Positions 8,241-18,319 are shown, numbered from the stretch's first letter. The stretch: DNA of 64,000 nucleotides from Desertibacillus haloalkaliphilus (GCF_019039105.1 NZ_JAHPIV010000004.1:186001-250000), one strand, 5' to 3'. The notes: a model not told the origin generated them from the sequence alone. Numbers and translations: made by a program.

Positions 8241-9083
8241 TTATACAATCTTCTTCTCATACCTCGAAGCAACATCTGATTGTTCAGATATAAAAGCTAT
8301 CGCAGATTCATTAAACTTAGAACTTTTTTCAATATTGCAAAGATGACCACACTTTTTAATCTCAAGAAGCGATCCATATGGATCGCTTTCCATATGTTGA
8401 TTCAAAAGTTTAACAAATAAATAATCCTCACTACCAGAAATATACAGTCTGGGAACTTCTGACGTATTGATATCAACTGATGTTTGCTTCACAGACCTGA
8501 TAAGCTCAAACCATTTTAGGAATTGATCTTCCTTCATTTTTCTAGCTTCTCGTATAAAGATAGACCTTGAAAATGAGTGCCTCCGTTTCGGCATGATAAC
8601 ATGGGAAAATATAATATATAGCCAAATATAAGGGACAAACCGCTTTAAAGCACTTCCAATCGACAACAGAACCTTTGAGAGAGTATTAAATTCTGTAATC
8701 GTCGCACCTAAGACAGCTGAATTGACTCGGTCAGGGTATTGTTTAATTAATTGGTGGATAATAATCGATCCTAATGAGATACCTGCGAAATTGACCTTTT
8801 TCAAATGATAATTATCAAGTACCCGAATAATCATTTCGCAGCACCTTGTCCAAGAATAGCCCTGATCCCATTCGTTGAAAACTGGGTTAGGATAATGACC
8901 TGGTAAATCAATGGTAATAACGTTAAACTTTTCTTTAAAGTCACATAACTGCTTTTTCCAAATGTTTGAATTACCACCTATACCGTGTAAAAGCACGACC
9001 CATGGTGCATCTGGGTACGTCTGGTTTTTATAAACGTCATGATTTAACAACATCTCATTTGAAGACAAATTTCCCCACCCCAC
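8241..9083 (-). CDS. alpha/beta hydrolase
   Basis: The 280-residue serine hydrolase has an alpha/beta fold. The oxyanion motif is HGIGGNSNIW near residue 33, the nucleophile elbow is GISLGS near 104, the acid is the Asp of SGSEDYLF near 230, and the histidine is in CGHLCNIE near 255. The cap region between the elbow and the acid is rich in aromatic and basic residues. The start is uncertain: GTG at 9083 or a TTG a few codons inside are both possible. It follows the SDR gene by 20 bp and is probably co-transcribed with it. Together they suggest hydrolysis and reduction of an ester or thioester, but the substrate is unknown. Confidence 0.8.
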   Translation of the reverse strand: MGWGNLSSNEMLLNHDVYKNQTYPDAPWVVLLHGIGGNSNIWKKQLCDFKEKFNVITIDLPGHYPNPVFNEWDQGYSWTRCCEMIIRVLDNYHLKKVNFAGISLGSIIIHQLIKQYPDRVNSAVLGATITEFNTLSKVLLSIGSALKRFVPYIWLYIIFSHVIMPKRRHSFSRSIFIREARKMKEDQFLKWFELIRSVKQTSVDINTSEVPRLYISGSEDYLFVKLLNQHMESDPYGSLLEIKKCGHLCNIEKSSKFNESAIAFISEQSDVASRYEKKIV

Positions 9084-9103
9084 TACTCTTCTAGAAAGTT
9101 TGG

Positions 9104-10177
9104 CTACTTTTGGACCATTACTTTTTTTCGTTCAATAAAACCACCAATAATTCTTGATAGCATGTCTGCATTCATATTTAGTGCACTATCTTGCTCCTGA
9201 TTTAATAAAGTTCTCGTATTTTCATCCTTAAATGACTTTGAGCAATTGAGATATTTGTTAAAAACTTGAAGTGGTTTATTAAAGTTAATTTCATCTTCAG
9301 TCAACAAATGTGCATCCTGATGTGGAACAATTTTCACCATATTCGTCCCTAAGCTTTTTAAAATCGTTTCTATAATTAATTGATTTGAAGGCGGATTAGG
9401 GTTCGTAATATTATAGACCGTATTAGTTTTGCCATACCTAAGACCTAAAATGAGTACCTTCACAACATAATCGACAGGAACTAGATTTGAAACGGTTTCT
9501 TTATTGCCTATTAGACGAAAGACGGCTTCCGTATTTCCTTTTTTCATAGCCCTTTTCTTTAATAGTTCAATCGCTCTTATGATTCCATATAACCCAAATG
9601 TTGTACTAGCTTCTCCAGTTTCTGAATCCCCAATAATAATCGCAGGTCTCATCACACTAACATCAAAATACTCCTGGTATGACATGACCAAATGTTCTGC
9701 CTTAGATTTGCTTTCCTCATAATAGTTATTAAACCTATTCGTTTCTGGATAAAGAGTTTCTTCACCGATAACTAGGTCACCTAACGTATAGGCTGTACTA
9801 ACATGGATAAACTTTTGCACGCCAATCATTTTTGCTACATCAAGAACATGCCTTGTCCCCTCGACATTCACTCGAAAGACATCATCTTTTTTTAAGTCAT
9901 CAAACGATAGTAATGCAGCTGTATGATAGATAGCATCGATTTTACCTTTTAGTTGATTTAACACAGACTTATTAAGACCTAATCTCTCCTCAGTCAATTC
10001 TCCCTCAAGAACAACGACTTGCCCTTCCATATTATTATGATCTCTATTCATTAAATGTTCTATTTTTTTAGCGTTACGTACTAATAAATAGACATTATGA
10101 TTCTGCTCAAGTAATTTTGTTGCTAATTTCGATCCTAAAAAACCCGAAGCTCCAGTAATTAAAATGTTCAAAGTCAT
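9104..10177 (-). CDS. extended SDR, thioester-reductase-like NAD(P)-dependent enzyme
   Basis: The 357-residue extended short-chain dehydrogenase carries the N-terminal cofactor motif GASGFLGSKLATKL, the HTAALLSF strand, and a YxxxK-type active site (YYEESKSKAEHLV near 150). This layout resembles the NAD-binding-4 group, which includes fatty acyl-CoA reductases and thioester reductase domains, and also nucleoside-sugar epimerases. The ATG follows AAGGGAG. It is the first gene of a pair with the alpha/beta hydrolase. The assignment to the thioester-reductase group rests on overall pattern rather than a decisive residue. Confidence 0.75.
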   Translation of the reverse strand: MTLNILITGASGFLGSKLATKLLEQNHNVYLLVRNAKKIEHLMNRDHNNMEGQVVVLEGELTEERLGLNKSVLNQLKGKIDAIYHTAALLSFDDLKKDDVFRVNVEGTRHVLDVAKMIGVQKFIHVSTAYTLGDLVIGEETLYPETNRFNNYYEESKSKAEHLVMSYQEYFDVSVMRPAIIIGDSETGEASTTFGLYGIIRAIELLKKRAMKKGNTEAVFRLIGNKETVSNLVPVDYVVKVLILGLRYGKTNTVYNITNPNPPSNQLIIETILKSLGTNMVKIVPHQDAHLLTEDEINFNKPLQVFNKYLNCSKSFKDENTRTLLNQEQDSALNMNADMLSRIIGGFIERKKVMVQK

Positions 10178-10429
10178 GTCAACTCCCTTAGTTGTTAATA
10201 AAGCAATTTGTATCTATTCTATTAATAAATGAAAAATCATAGATTATTTTGTATATCATATGCATTTTATTGCATTGTCATCAATTATAACTTAAAAACG
10301 ATAAAAATAAGAGAGGTTAATCATTAACGCTAATGACAAAAATGTGAAGATTAAAGATATGAGTGGAAATATAAAGGAAATCGTTCCCAATCAATGTAAA
10401 TTCATAAAGTTACTTCCAAGAAGAAATCG
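10178..10429. other. intergenic region, nothing recognised
   Basis: This AT-rich stretch lies upstream of the SDR gene, which must have its promoter here. I see no gene or hairpin before the terminator at 10430. Confidence 0.4.
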
Positions 10430-10461
10430 AAAAAAAGACCACTGTGCTTACCACGGTGGCC
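10430..10461 (-). terminator. rho-independent terminator
   Basis: On the minus strand, GGCCACCGTG pairs with CACAGTGGTC (two wobble pairs) and is followed by TTTTTTT. It lies about 105 bp downstream of the YczE-type membrane protein gene. Confidence 0.85.
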
Positions 10462-10566
10462 TTGATCAGCCTAATGACTAGCAAACAATAACTTAATATT
10501 TTGTGTTCTTGCCTTAGTTATTACAAACTTTTGTTCAATGAAAAGATCTTCTGCTATTTTCTCATA

Positions 10567-11190
10567 TCATGTACGAGTTTCAACAGTTTTCACTTGAATG
10601 TGCAGCAACTTCTTTATCATTGGATGGAAAACTTGAATTACTTTACCTAAAAGTAACGCTGTAACTAATGTTCCAATTCCAACGGGACCTCCTAATAATA
10701 GCCCGAGTATTGCACCTGTCGCCTCAATACTCAACCTAGAAATATTGAAGTTGCAATTAAACCGATGACAGATCGCAATCATTAAGCCATCAATCGGTAA
10801 ACGAGGGAACTGTGCCTCCAAATAAATACTAATCCCAATACCTATTATGATGATACCACCTAATAAGCATAGCCATTGAGCCTCCCAAGAAGATGAAAAG
10901 TCTGCGTTTCTAAAAACTAAATAAATCCAAATATCTAGAAACCAACTACGGATCACAATTGGTATAATCGATTCAATTCTAATCCTAGTCTTTTCAATTA
11001 ACCAAGTGAGTAACGTAAAAAGAAGTTGTATAATGATCGACCACGTTCCAATGGTTAGTACAAGATAACCGTTTAAGCCTATAGCAACAGTATCCCAAGG
11101 ACCTGCCCCTAATAAAGATAGAATCACTAAGGCTATGCCCAACGCAGCAATAGCTAAGCCAGCTAAATAAATCCCTATTCGTTTTCCCAT
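10567..11190 (-). CDS. YczE/YyaS/YitT family membrane protein
   Basis: The 207-residue protein has five to six hydrophobic helices. The signature LGAGPWDTVAIGL near residue 27 and the later RLPIDGLMIAI match the YczE/YyaS group of Bacillus integral membrane proteins, some of which affect lipopeptide antibiotic production. The length is normal for the family. The start ATG has AAGAAGG upstream at a long spacing. It stands alone between terminators. Its function is unknown. Confidence 0.8.
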   Translation of the reverse strand: MGKRIGIYLAGLAIAALGIALVILSLLGAGPWDTVAIGLNGYLVLTIGTWSIIIQLLFTLLTWLIEKTRIRIESIIPIVIRSWFLDIWIYLVFRNADFSSSWEAQWLCLLGGIIIIGIGISIYLEAQFPRLPIDGLMIAICHRFNCNFNISRLSIEATGAILGLLLGGPVGIGTLVTALLLGKVIQVFHPMIKKLLHIQVKTVETRT

Positions 11191-11364
11191 TATAAAAACC
11201 TTCTTTGATAGATAATTACATCGATACGATCACTTAAACGCATACTTCTATTACTTTACCATAAAAATAACTGGTTCATTTGAAATCTTTTGATTTTATC
11301 GTACATTTTTTAAACAAAATATTTACCAATTGCTAGGGTCTGCTAGAATCTAACAAACAAAGAT

Positions 11365-11393
11365 AAGGTAGCTCTAGTTATGGGGCTACCCTT
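11365..11393 (-). terminator. terminator hairpin after the ferredoxin gene
   Basis: AAGGTAGC pairs with GGCTACCCTT around an eight to ten base loop. On the minus strand it is followed by TTATCTTTGTTT. It lies about 67 bp after the ferredoxin stop codon. Confidence 0.65.
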
Positions 11394-11460
11394 AAATGAC
11401 GTGCATATATTGTAATCATTTTTTCTAGCAACAATGGAGCTTCAATATCTACCTCTAATT

Positions 11461-11853
11461 TTATAAGTTCTTTGAAACTTTTTTCACTAGCTCTGCATTT
11501 TTCTCTTTACCTGCTGGAGTGCCTTCAGATCGCACAAATCCTTTTCCGTTATATGTATGACTTATTCTATCTGCAATTGTGTTTCCGTTCATTAATGAAT
11601 CAATAAAACGAGGAGCATCATCACTAGTCATCTCTTTATACCAATGACCATCGGGATATGAAATAAGTACACATTTATCTTGACAACGCCCATTGCAAAG
11701 TGTCCTCGATGTATGAATGTAAGAATCTAGGTCTTTAGCCATAATTTCATCTCTAATCGATTGAGTTAATTCTTCAGCTCCTTCTTTTTTGCAACTGCTG
11801 CCATTACAAATCAAAAGATGGTGTTGTGTATTTGCTAAGTTCCATGACGCCAT
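11461..11853 (-). CDS. thioredoxin-like [2Fe-2S] ferredoxin
   Basis: The 130-residue protein carries the cysteine pattern of thioredoxin-fold [2Fe-2S] ferredoxins: CNGSSCKK near residue 16 and TLCNGRCQDKCV near 52. These supply the four cluster ligands. Such proteins occur near cobalamin (CbiX/CbiW-type) genes and as NuoE-like electron carriers. The start was placed at the internal ATG (MASWNL) because AAAAGGAG lies eight bases upstream; the longest frame begins 16 codons earlier without a site. It could be an electron donor for respiratory or biosynthetic enzymes, but no partner is adjacent. Confidence 0.8.
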   Translation of the reverse strand: MASWNLANTQHHLLICNGSSCKKEGAEELTQSIRDEIMAKDLDSYIHTSRTLCNGRCQDKCVLISYPDGHWYKEMTSDDAPRFIDSLMNGNTIADRISHTYNGKGFVRSEGTPAGKEKNAELVKKVSKNL

Positions 11854-12097
11854 TTCTTTCGCTCCTTTTCCTATATTCTTGTCACAACGCTCCACAACCA
11901 CTTTTTTACATACTTGTTTTATGCTACCACACTTTCACTAAAACAGCCTATTATATTTTAGAATTCAGATCCCTTCCCACTTTTTCGAAAACCGTAATAA
12001 TTATTATTTACATTTAATGATAAATGGGTTGGCAATAAGTTCAAACTAGCGAGCAAAAAATGACTTTAATGATGTTTAATTTTCATTTTTCAAGAAA

Positions 12098-12132
12098 TAA
12101 AAACCTCCCATAGTTTTACTTACAGGAGGCTT
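12098..12132 (-). terminator. terminator of the cytochrome bd operon
   Basis: On the minus strand, GCCTCCTG and GGGAGGT form the stem, followed by TTTTATTT. It lies 42 bp downstream of the cydC stop codon. Confidence 0.85.
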
Positions 12133-12173
12133 ATTTCACTAGGTCACAAAATTTATTATATTAACTATCAGAC

Positions 12174-13922
12174 TTATAAAAAGATACTTTGTTCAATCTG
12201 TTTCAACCTATACGTATATCCCTTCATGTTCATCAATTCTTGAAAAGTACCTGATTCGATAACTTCCCCCTTATCCATCACTATTATTTGATCCATCTCT
12301 TCTAAGCCCGTTAAACGATGACTTACAAGGATCATTGTATGCCCCTCGTACTGCTGAAAGAGATGTTTATAAATACGACGTTCGGTTAAAGCATCAATTG
12401 AAGACATTGGTTCGTCCAAAATCCAAATCGGTATCCCAGAACGATCACTGAGCGTCTCCGCTTTCACTAAAACTCTAGCGATTGCTAGTCTTTGCTTTTC
12501 ACCACCAGAAAGATTAGTTCCTTTTTCTAAAACAAAATCTTCAAGTGAAAAATGATCAAGCTTTACAACGGAAAGAGCATGTAACATATCTTCATCTGTT
12601 ACAGTTCTATCCGAGAGTAGATTGTCTCGAATCGTACCATAAAAAAAATGATTTGTTTGTAAGACCGGGTTCATATTTTTCCAAACTTCTTTTTCCTTTA
12701 CATTCGTAAGGTTTTTCCCACCTATGATAATCTCACCGTCATATTGATGATAGATCTTTAACAACAAATTGAGTAAAGTTGATTTTCCTGAACCACTTGG
12801 TCCAACAATGGCCGTTTTTGACCCCGAAGGTAAGCTAATGGTTACATCATGTAAGGCCAGACGCTCCTCATCGGGAAAACGATAGGAAACATTTTTTAAA
12901 AGGATAGCTCCTGAACTCAAAGGCTCAACATTTTCACTTCCATATCCTGGTTCATCTATTGCCTTTCTCCTATGCTTATCAACAACAGATAAGAGCCGAT
13001 GAGAAGCCCTTCTACTGTCTTCAAAATGTAGAGGAAAGGCCGCCATCGGTGTCGACGTTTCAAAGACCGTCAACGAAATCATGACTAGCATTGCAAGAAA
13101 AACACCGTCGAGATGATCACGCGCTACTAAGAAGGCACCTAAACTAAGAATGGACCACGAAACTAAAAGAGCAACCCAATGGTTTATCACGTGACTATAC
13201 ACCATTTGCTTCTTACTTTGGTTTTGTTTGGTAATATATTGATTAGAGAGATCCGAAAGCTCCTTTTCTCGTAAGCCAAGCTCTTGATAAAGCTTTAAAT
13301 CTAAAAAACCAAGCATTAATTCCGTTACCTCTGATGATAACAGACTTCTGAATTCACTAACTTCGTTCTCAACTCTCTTTTGTTTTCGAGCAAACCATAA
13401 TGGTACAAGGAAACCTGTGATAACAAGACCAACAATAAATAGAAATGCAACTTCAATCGAGAAAAAAAGTGTAAAAAGAACAGTCGATAAAAAAACAAGC
13501 AACATCACAATTGGCGGATAATAGACACGTAAGAAAAAATGTTGAAGGCTTTCTACATCTCCCACAATTCTAGAAAGCAGATCTCCACTGCGATATTTTT
13601 CAAAAATAGAGGGAACGAATGGTTCTAACCGTTGAAAGAAAAGCGCTCTAAGCTGACTTAAAATTGTAAACGTTGCTCGATGTGAAAAATACCGTTCTGC
13701 ATAACGACTCACTGCCCGGATAATACTGAATAATTTCAAAAAGGCGATACTGAAAGTCAAAACATATAAGGGAGGAAGCAGAGCAGCTTTCGAGATTAAA
13801 TACCCACTAGTGGCAAATAATCCGACCGCGGCAATCCCTGATAGAAAACCAAACAGGATCGATAATGAAATCCCCCGCTTATCGGTCATGACTTGCTTAA
13901 CGATGACTTTTAAATCTGTCAC
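12174..13922 (-). CDS. cydC: thiol reductant ABC exporter subunit CydC
   Basis: The 582-residue ABC half-transporter pairs with CydD to export cysteine or glutathione, which is needed to assemble cytochrome bd. It has an N-terminal six-helix membrane domain (about 1-310). The nucleotide-binding domain follows, with Walker A GPSGSGKST near 374, signature LSGGEKQRLAIARVL near 472, Walker B WILDEPMSSID near 510, and the switch His in LVSHRL. It starts at GTG, overlapping the cydD stop by four bases, so translation is coupled. It is the last gene of cydA-cydB-cydD-cydC and is followed by a terminator. Confidence 0.93.
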   Translation of the reverse strand: MTDLKVIVKQVMTDKRGISLSILFGFLSGIAAVGLFATSGYLISKAALLPPLYVLTFSIAFLKLFSIIRAVSRYAERYFSHRATFTILSQLRALFFQRLEPFVPSIFEKYRSGDLLSRIVGDVESLQHFFLRVYYPPIVMLLVFLSTVLFTLFFSIEVAFLFIVGLVITGFLVPLWFARKQKRVENEVSEFRSLLSSEVTELMLGFLDLKLYQELGLREKELSDLSNQYITKQNQSKKQMVYSHVINHWVALLVSWSILSLGAFLVARDHLDGVFLAMLVMISLTVFETSTPMAAFPLHFEDSRRASHRLLSVVDKHRRKAIDEPGYGSENVEPLSSGAILLKNVSYRFPDEERLALHDVTISLPSGSKTAIVGPSGSGKSTLLNLLLKIYHQYDGEIIIGGKNLTNVKEKEVWKNMNPVLQTNHFFYGTIRDNLLSDRTVTDEDMLHALSVVKLDHFSLEDFVLEKGTNLSGGEKQRLAIARVLVKAETLSDRSGIPIWILDEPMSSIDALTERRIYKHLFQQYEGHTMILVSHRLTGLEEMDQIIVMDKGEVIESGTFQELMNMKGYTYRLKQIEQSIFL

Positions 13923-15652
13923 CCTACCGCCCCCTTTTGTTGAGCTTCAACGATTTTGCGATAATCACTTGCTGATGACATTAATTCTTCATGGGCCCCT
14001 TGTGCACGAATCGAACCATTTTCCATTAACAATACTTGATCCGCATTTTTTATCGTATGGAGCCGATGAGCTACAGTAATCATTGTAGAATGTTGAGCAA
14101 GCTCTTTTATCGATTGCTGTAAGATTTGTTCAGTTTGAAGATCAAGACCTACCGTTGGCTCATCAAACAAAATAACAGATGGCCTTTTTAAGAAAGCTCT
14201 AGCTAAAGCAATGCGTTGTTTCTCCCCTCCCGATAATCCTCTTCCTCCTTCACCAATTTGGGTGTCATACCCCTTTTCCAATTCGTTTATCAAAAGTGTT
14301 AATCCAGTTTTTTCGGCGACCTCATCTAATTCAGCTCTAGAAACACTTTGTCTATGACTGCCCATGATAAGGTTTTCTTTTATCGTGCCAGAAAATAAAT
14401 ACGGATGTTGAGAAATATAAGTCAATTGCTGATACCACTCATGTTCTTTATATTGAAACAAAGGACAATAATTCATAAGAACTTGTCCTCCAGTTGTCGG
14501 ATACAGACCCGCTATAACGTGAAGTAAGGTTGTTTTCCCTGATCCACTCCCCCCAACAATCGCAGTCTCACTGTATGGATCAATGACAGCACTAACCCCC
14601 TCGATTGAAAAACTTCCTCCTTCATATGTAAAAGAAACATTCTTTAGTTCAATCTTAGGTGGTCCATCCTTTTGAAACCTTTTGTTTCCCCACTCAATTG
14701 ATTGATTCCTTGCTTCTATTTCATCGATGATCTTTTTAGCAGCACCAACACTCCCTTTCCCTGCATGAAAGGCACTCCCATACTCTTTTAATGATGCGAA
14801 AAATTCCGGTGCAAGGATGAGTACAAAAAATGCAGCGAAAAAAGAAAGTTCATTATAAATGACAAGCCGTGCCCCTACCTCAAAAGCGACTAGTGCAATT
14901 CCAAACATCGAAAATAACTCAACGATTAAAGAAGAAAGAAACGCAATTTTTAAAACATCCATAGTTGCTTCACGGTAATCGAGACTACTCTGCCTTATTA
15001 CATCATGTTGCTCACTTGCTTTTCCAAAAAGCTTTAGTGTCACAAGGCCCTGTAAACGATCAAGGAAGACTCCAGAAAAGGCAGCAAGCTTCTCCATCTG
15101 ATTCTCAGCTTTCTTTTTGGTTATTCGGCCAATAATTACCATCGCAAGAGAAATCAAAGGTGCGATCAGGAGTAAAATCACACCGGAAATCCAACTCTGC
15201 CAAAATACAGCACTTATGATTATGATTGGTACGATACTCGATTGGATCATTTGTGGATAATATTTACTATAGTACGGTTCAATCTCATCCACTGCATCTA
15301 TGACCATGCTTACTCGATTCCCTGATTGACCTTTCATCAAGGCTTGTAATGGATTTTTAATATAATGATGAAGAAGCATACGTCGAAATTCCGCTTTCGC
15401 TTTCTCCCCCATATTCATGCCAAGCCGATCACTCACATAAGACAAAAAAGTTCGTGCTAGAAATACAACAAGGAGGATCGCTAAGAAAGGGATAACTTCT
15501 CGAAAGGTCAGCCCCTTTAAAAATACTTGATCCACAACTGATGCAATTATATAAGCTTGTAGCACTGCGACAATACCTATAAATAAGGCTACAAAGGAAA
15601 GGGAATAGATATGTTTTTTCTGTTGGTATGCTATTTTACGAAGTTGTTTCAA
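13919..15652 (-). CDS. cydD: thiol reductant ABC exporter subunit CydD
   Basis: The 577-residue ABC half-transporter is the partner of CydC. The N-terminal membrane domain spans about residues 15-300. The nucleotide-binding domain has Walker A GGSGSGKTT near 369, signature LSGGEKQRIALARA near 474, Walker B VILFDEPTVGLD and the switch His in VAHRLHT. The start is TTG with AGGAGG upstream. It lies 48 bp after cydB, in the same operon. The complete four-gene set supports a functional cytochrome bd oxidase. Confidence 0.93.
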   Translation of the reverse strand: MKQLRKIAYQQKKHIYSLSFVALFIGIVAVLQAYIIASVVDQVFLKGLTFREVIPFLAILLVVFLARTFLSYVSDRLGMNMGEKAKAEFRRMLLHHYIKNPLQALMKGQSGNRVSMVIDAVDEIEPYYSKYYPQMIQSSIVPIIIISAVFWQSWISGVILLLIAPLISLAMVIIGRITKKKAENQMEKLAAFSGVFLDRLQGLVTLKLFGKASEQHDVIRQSSLDYREATMDVLKIAFLSSLIVELFSMFGIALVAFEVGARLVIYNELSFFAAFFVLILAPEFFASLKEYGSAFHAGKGSVGAAKKIIDEIEARNQSIEWGNKRFQKDGPPKIELKNVSFTYEGGSFSIEGVSAVIDPYSETAIVGGSGSGKTTLLHVIAGLYPTTGGQVLMNYCPLFQYKEHEWYQQLTYISQHPYLFSGTIKENLIMGSHRQSVSRAELDEVAEKTGLTLLINELEKGYDTQIGEGGRGLSGGEKQRIALARAFLKRPSVILFDEPTVGLDLQTEQILQQSIKELAQHSTMITVAHRLHTIKNADQVLLMENGSIRAQGAHEELMSSASDYRKIVEAQQKGAVG

Positions 15653-15700
15653 GGTTCAGCCTCCTAATGAATAGGATGAATCTAGTTTGTAACCGTTCAT

Positions 15701-16729
15701 TTATTTTTGATGTGTGAGGTACCGTTTATCTTTAAGAAACAATCGCCAAAACCATAAGAATAGCGGTATTAAAATGGCCATTCCTATGCCATAACCAAAT
15801 AGTAAAGAGCGGTACATCGTTAAATTAGTTAGCGCGTCATCAATCGTTAAATCAGGGTAAATGATGTACGGCATATGCGACATACCATATGCTAAACTCG
15901 CAAGACCAATCTGAACAATCATTAATAAAACTGCGACACGAGGCTGACCGATCGTACGTTTTTTCGAAGGCCACCATAGCGAACTATAACCGATTGAATA
16001 CGCAATGAGACTCAACGCGAATAACTCCCATTCTCTTGCCATGTTTTCAACCATCCACATCGCTTCAGGAATTAACGTTAACGTCGCGGCAACAGCAAAG
16101 CATAACATGATCGGCCCAAATATAATGGCATTTCTTCGGTACACGTTATAGGTGTCTGTTGATTTGGCTTCACTGGCATAATCACTTAGAAACAGGGATG
16201 ATAAAAACAATTCAGCAGAAATCCCAAAACCGATATGTGCATATAATGTAGGACTAGTAAGTAACTGGTCATATAGGATATAGTGACGGTCCCCCACCAC
16301 TTCAATAAAACCACCTATAATAATAGGTAATACACTGACCATCAGCGCTGGGATTAACAACCCAGTGATTCCTGAGATATAAGTAAAGAGCTTCGTATAC
16401 TTCTGTACAGAATAGGAATAAACCATGAATGCACTGCGAATAATCAGTAAAATCAATACAAAACTAACCGGAACAATCATTACCGATCCTAATGCAAACG
16501 CAGCCCCTGGAAAAAAACCGACAAGTGCAACAACAAGTAACACTAAAAATACATTTGTCACTTCCCACGAAGGAGATAAATATAGATTTGCAAAATTCGC
16601 AGCTGTTGTATCTTTTCGACCGTAATAATACATAGACCAAAAACCTGCTCCAAAATCAATTGCTCCTGCTAACGCATACAGAAACAGAAACAACCAGATA
16701 ATTGTAATCGCAATTTGAGCTTCACTCAT
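15701..16729 (-). CDS. cydB: cytochrome bd ubiquinol oxidase subunit II
   Basis: This 342-residue membrane protein has eight to nine helices and is the second subunit of the cytochrome bd quinol oxidase, which reduces oxygen to water without pumping protons. The N-terminal LYALAGAIDFGAGFWSMYYY and YLSPSWEVTNVFLV motifs are typical of CydB. The start was set at MSEAQ, with GAGGGGG seven bases upstream. The longer frame begins with GTG at 16744, but that overlaps the ribosome binding site. The gene begins 15 bp after the cydA stop, so the two are co-translated. Confidence 0.93.
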   Translation of the reverse strand: MSEAQIAITIIWLFLFLYALAGAIDFGAGFWSMYYYGRKDTTAANFANLYLSPSWEVTNVFLVLLVVALVGFFPGAAFALGSVMIVPVSFVLILLIIRSAFMVYSYSVQKYTKLFTYISGITGLLIPALMVSVLPIIIGGFIEVVGDRHYILYDQLLTSPTLYAHIGFGISAELFLSSLFLSDYASEAKSTDTYNVYRRNAIIFGPIMLCFAVAATLTLIPEAMWMVENMAREWELFALSLIAYSIGYSSLWWPSKKRTIGQPRVAVLLMIVQIGLASLAYGMSHMPYIIYPDLTIDDALTNLTMYRSLLFGYGIGMAILIPLFLWFWRLFLKDKRYLTHQK

Positions 16730-16744
16730 TTCAATCCCCCTCAC

Positions 16745-18076
16745 CTAGACCGATGACTTCATTTCAAATTCTTTTGACAACGGGTTTCGCTTAAAATATG
16801 TACGCATAACCAATGCTGTAAGTACTAATAGGAAAATATACAATGATACAAATAGCGTGAAAAAGAAGCCAAGATTTCCTGATTGTGTTGCGGCATCCGC
16901 TGTTCGTTGAAAACCTATAATTGTCCATGGCTGTCTTCCTACACAAGCAAATATCCAACCTGTCTCAATCCCCAACATAGCAAGAGGACCACTTCCAACT
17001 AGTAATACTAGTAACCATTGAGGATATCCCTTTTTGAAAAAGATCCGATAAGCAATTGCTCCAAAGGAAACCGCAATTAATAACGTTCCAATCCCAACCA
17101 TAATATTGAATAACGTATGGACAAAAAGAGGTGGCCATTCATCTCTTGGATAATCATTAAGTCCTTTTACAACGCCTTCTGTGGAACCTGTTGCCAGCCA
17201 GCTTAACATGCCCGGGATTTCAATACCGCCAACTACACGATTAGCTTCTGGATCTGGTGTTCCAAAAATCGCAAGAGGGGCATTATCCTGAGTTTCAAAT
17301 AACCCTTCTGCTGCCGCTAACTTAACAGGAACATTATCATATAATCCAACAGCAGCTGAATGTCCATTTACTGCCGTCCATAACGAGGTAACTGCCCCAA
17401 ATATAAGTGCAATCATTAGTCCCTTCCGATAATATTCTGTATTTCTGTTACTTAAGTTAGCTTTTAGTAACTTGTAGGCAGCAACAGAGGCAACGACGAA
17501 TGCTGTTGCCATGTAAGCACTACTTGCCACATGCACAGCCGTATAACCAAATGCTGGATTCATCACAGCTTCCCACGGGCGAACATTCACAATTTCTCCG
17601 CCACTTACATCAAACCCAGTAGGTGTGTTCATCCACGCTTGTGCATTTGTAATTAATACAGCCGAGGCCACAGCTCCTAGTGCTACAAAAAATACGCTAA
17701 TGATACGCATCGTTGAGGACAAACGATCAGCCGCATAAACATAAATTGATAAGAACAATGCTTCAAGAAAAAAAGCGAAAATTTCTAACGTAAACGGTAA
17801 GGCGATCACTTGACCAACTATTTCGATAAAACCAGGCCACAATAATGAAAGCATGACACCGACGATCGTGCCAGAGGGAATTGCTACTCCAAGTAGTATC
17901 GCTACTGCTTTCGTCCAGCGTTTAGCTAAAATGCCGTAATCTTGATCTTTCTTAATAGCTCTCATAATTTCTGCAATCAAGATCATAAAAGTAAGACCAA
18001 CCCCTAGGGTCGCAAAAATAATATGAAATGCTAATGAGCTGCCAAATAACATTCTGGCAAGCCATACATTATCCAT
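16745..18076 (-). CDS. cydA: cytochrome bd ubiquinol oxidase subunit I
   Basis: The 443-residue protein binds the haems and is the catalytic subunit of the bd oxidase. Histidine 18 in SLAFHIIF matches the haem b595 axial ligand position. The haem b558 ligand His is in YTAVHVASSAYM near 182. GRQPW near 380 is diagnostic for CydA. The protein is short for CydA, consistent with the short Q-loop form of Gram-positive bacteria. AGAGAGGAAGG precedes the ATG. It is the first gene of the cydABDC operon. I looked for a Rex operator in the leader and did not find one. Confidence 0.95.
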   Translation of the reverse strand: MDNVWLARMLFGSSLAFHIIFATLGVGLTFMILIAEIMRAIKKDQDYGILAKRWTKAVAILLGVAIPSGTIVGVMLSLLWPGFIEIVGQVIALPFTLEIFAFFLEALFLSIYVYAADRLSSTMRIISVFFVALGAVASAVLITNAQAWMNTPTGFDVSGGEIVNVRPWEAVMNPAFGYTAVHVASSAYMATAFVVASVAAYKLLKANLSNRNTEYYRKGLMIALIFGAVTSLWTAVNGHSAAVGLYDNVPVKLAAAEGLFETQDNAPLAIFGTPDPEANRVVGGIEIPGMLSWLATGSTEGVVKGLNDYPRDEWPPLFVHTLFNIMVGIGTLLIAVSFGAIAYRIFFKKGYPQWLLVLLVGSGPLAMLGIETGWIFACVGRQPWTIIGFQRTADAATQSGNLGFFFTLFVSLYIFLLVLTALVMRTYFKRNPLSKEFEMKSSV

Positions 18077-18276
18077 GTTATCCTTCCTCTCTAATTCAAT
18101 TTATAGAGTTATTTTTATTCAGGGTGGATAATTTATACATAAATAATATGTAGAGCTAACGGAGGAAGAGATTTCAAACTCATAATCTTTAGAATAGGAA
18201 TTTTTTAATGAAAGGTAGTGTTAGAAGAGAAATGATTTCTAAGTTTTGTACGTAAGCTTTATTTCTGGCACAAAAA

Positions 18277-18319
18277 GAGGCTGTGACAAAGGGTTGGTTT
18301 TTACCTTTGTCACAGCCTC
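18277..18319 (-). terminator. terminator with perfect 16-bp stem
   Basis: GAGGCTGTGACAAAGG pairs perfectly with CCTTTGTCACAGCCTC, and the minus strand continues CTTTTTGTG. It lies about 110 bp downstream of cueP and ends its transcript. The stem and loop resemble those of the hairpin at 32309. Confidence 0.9.
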
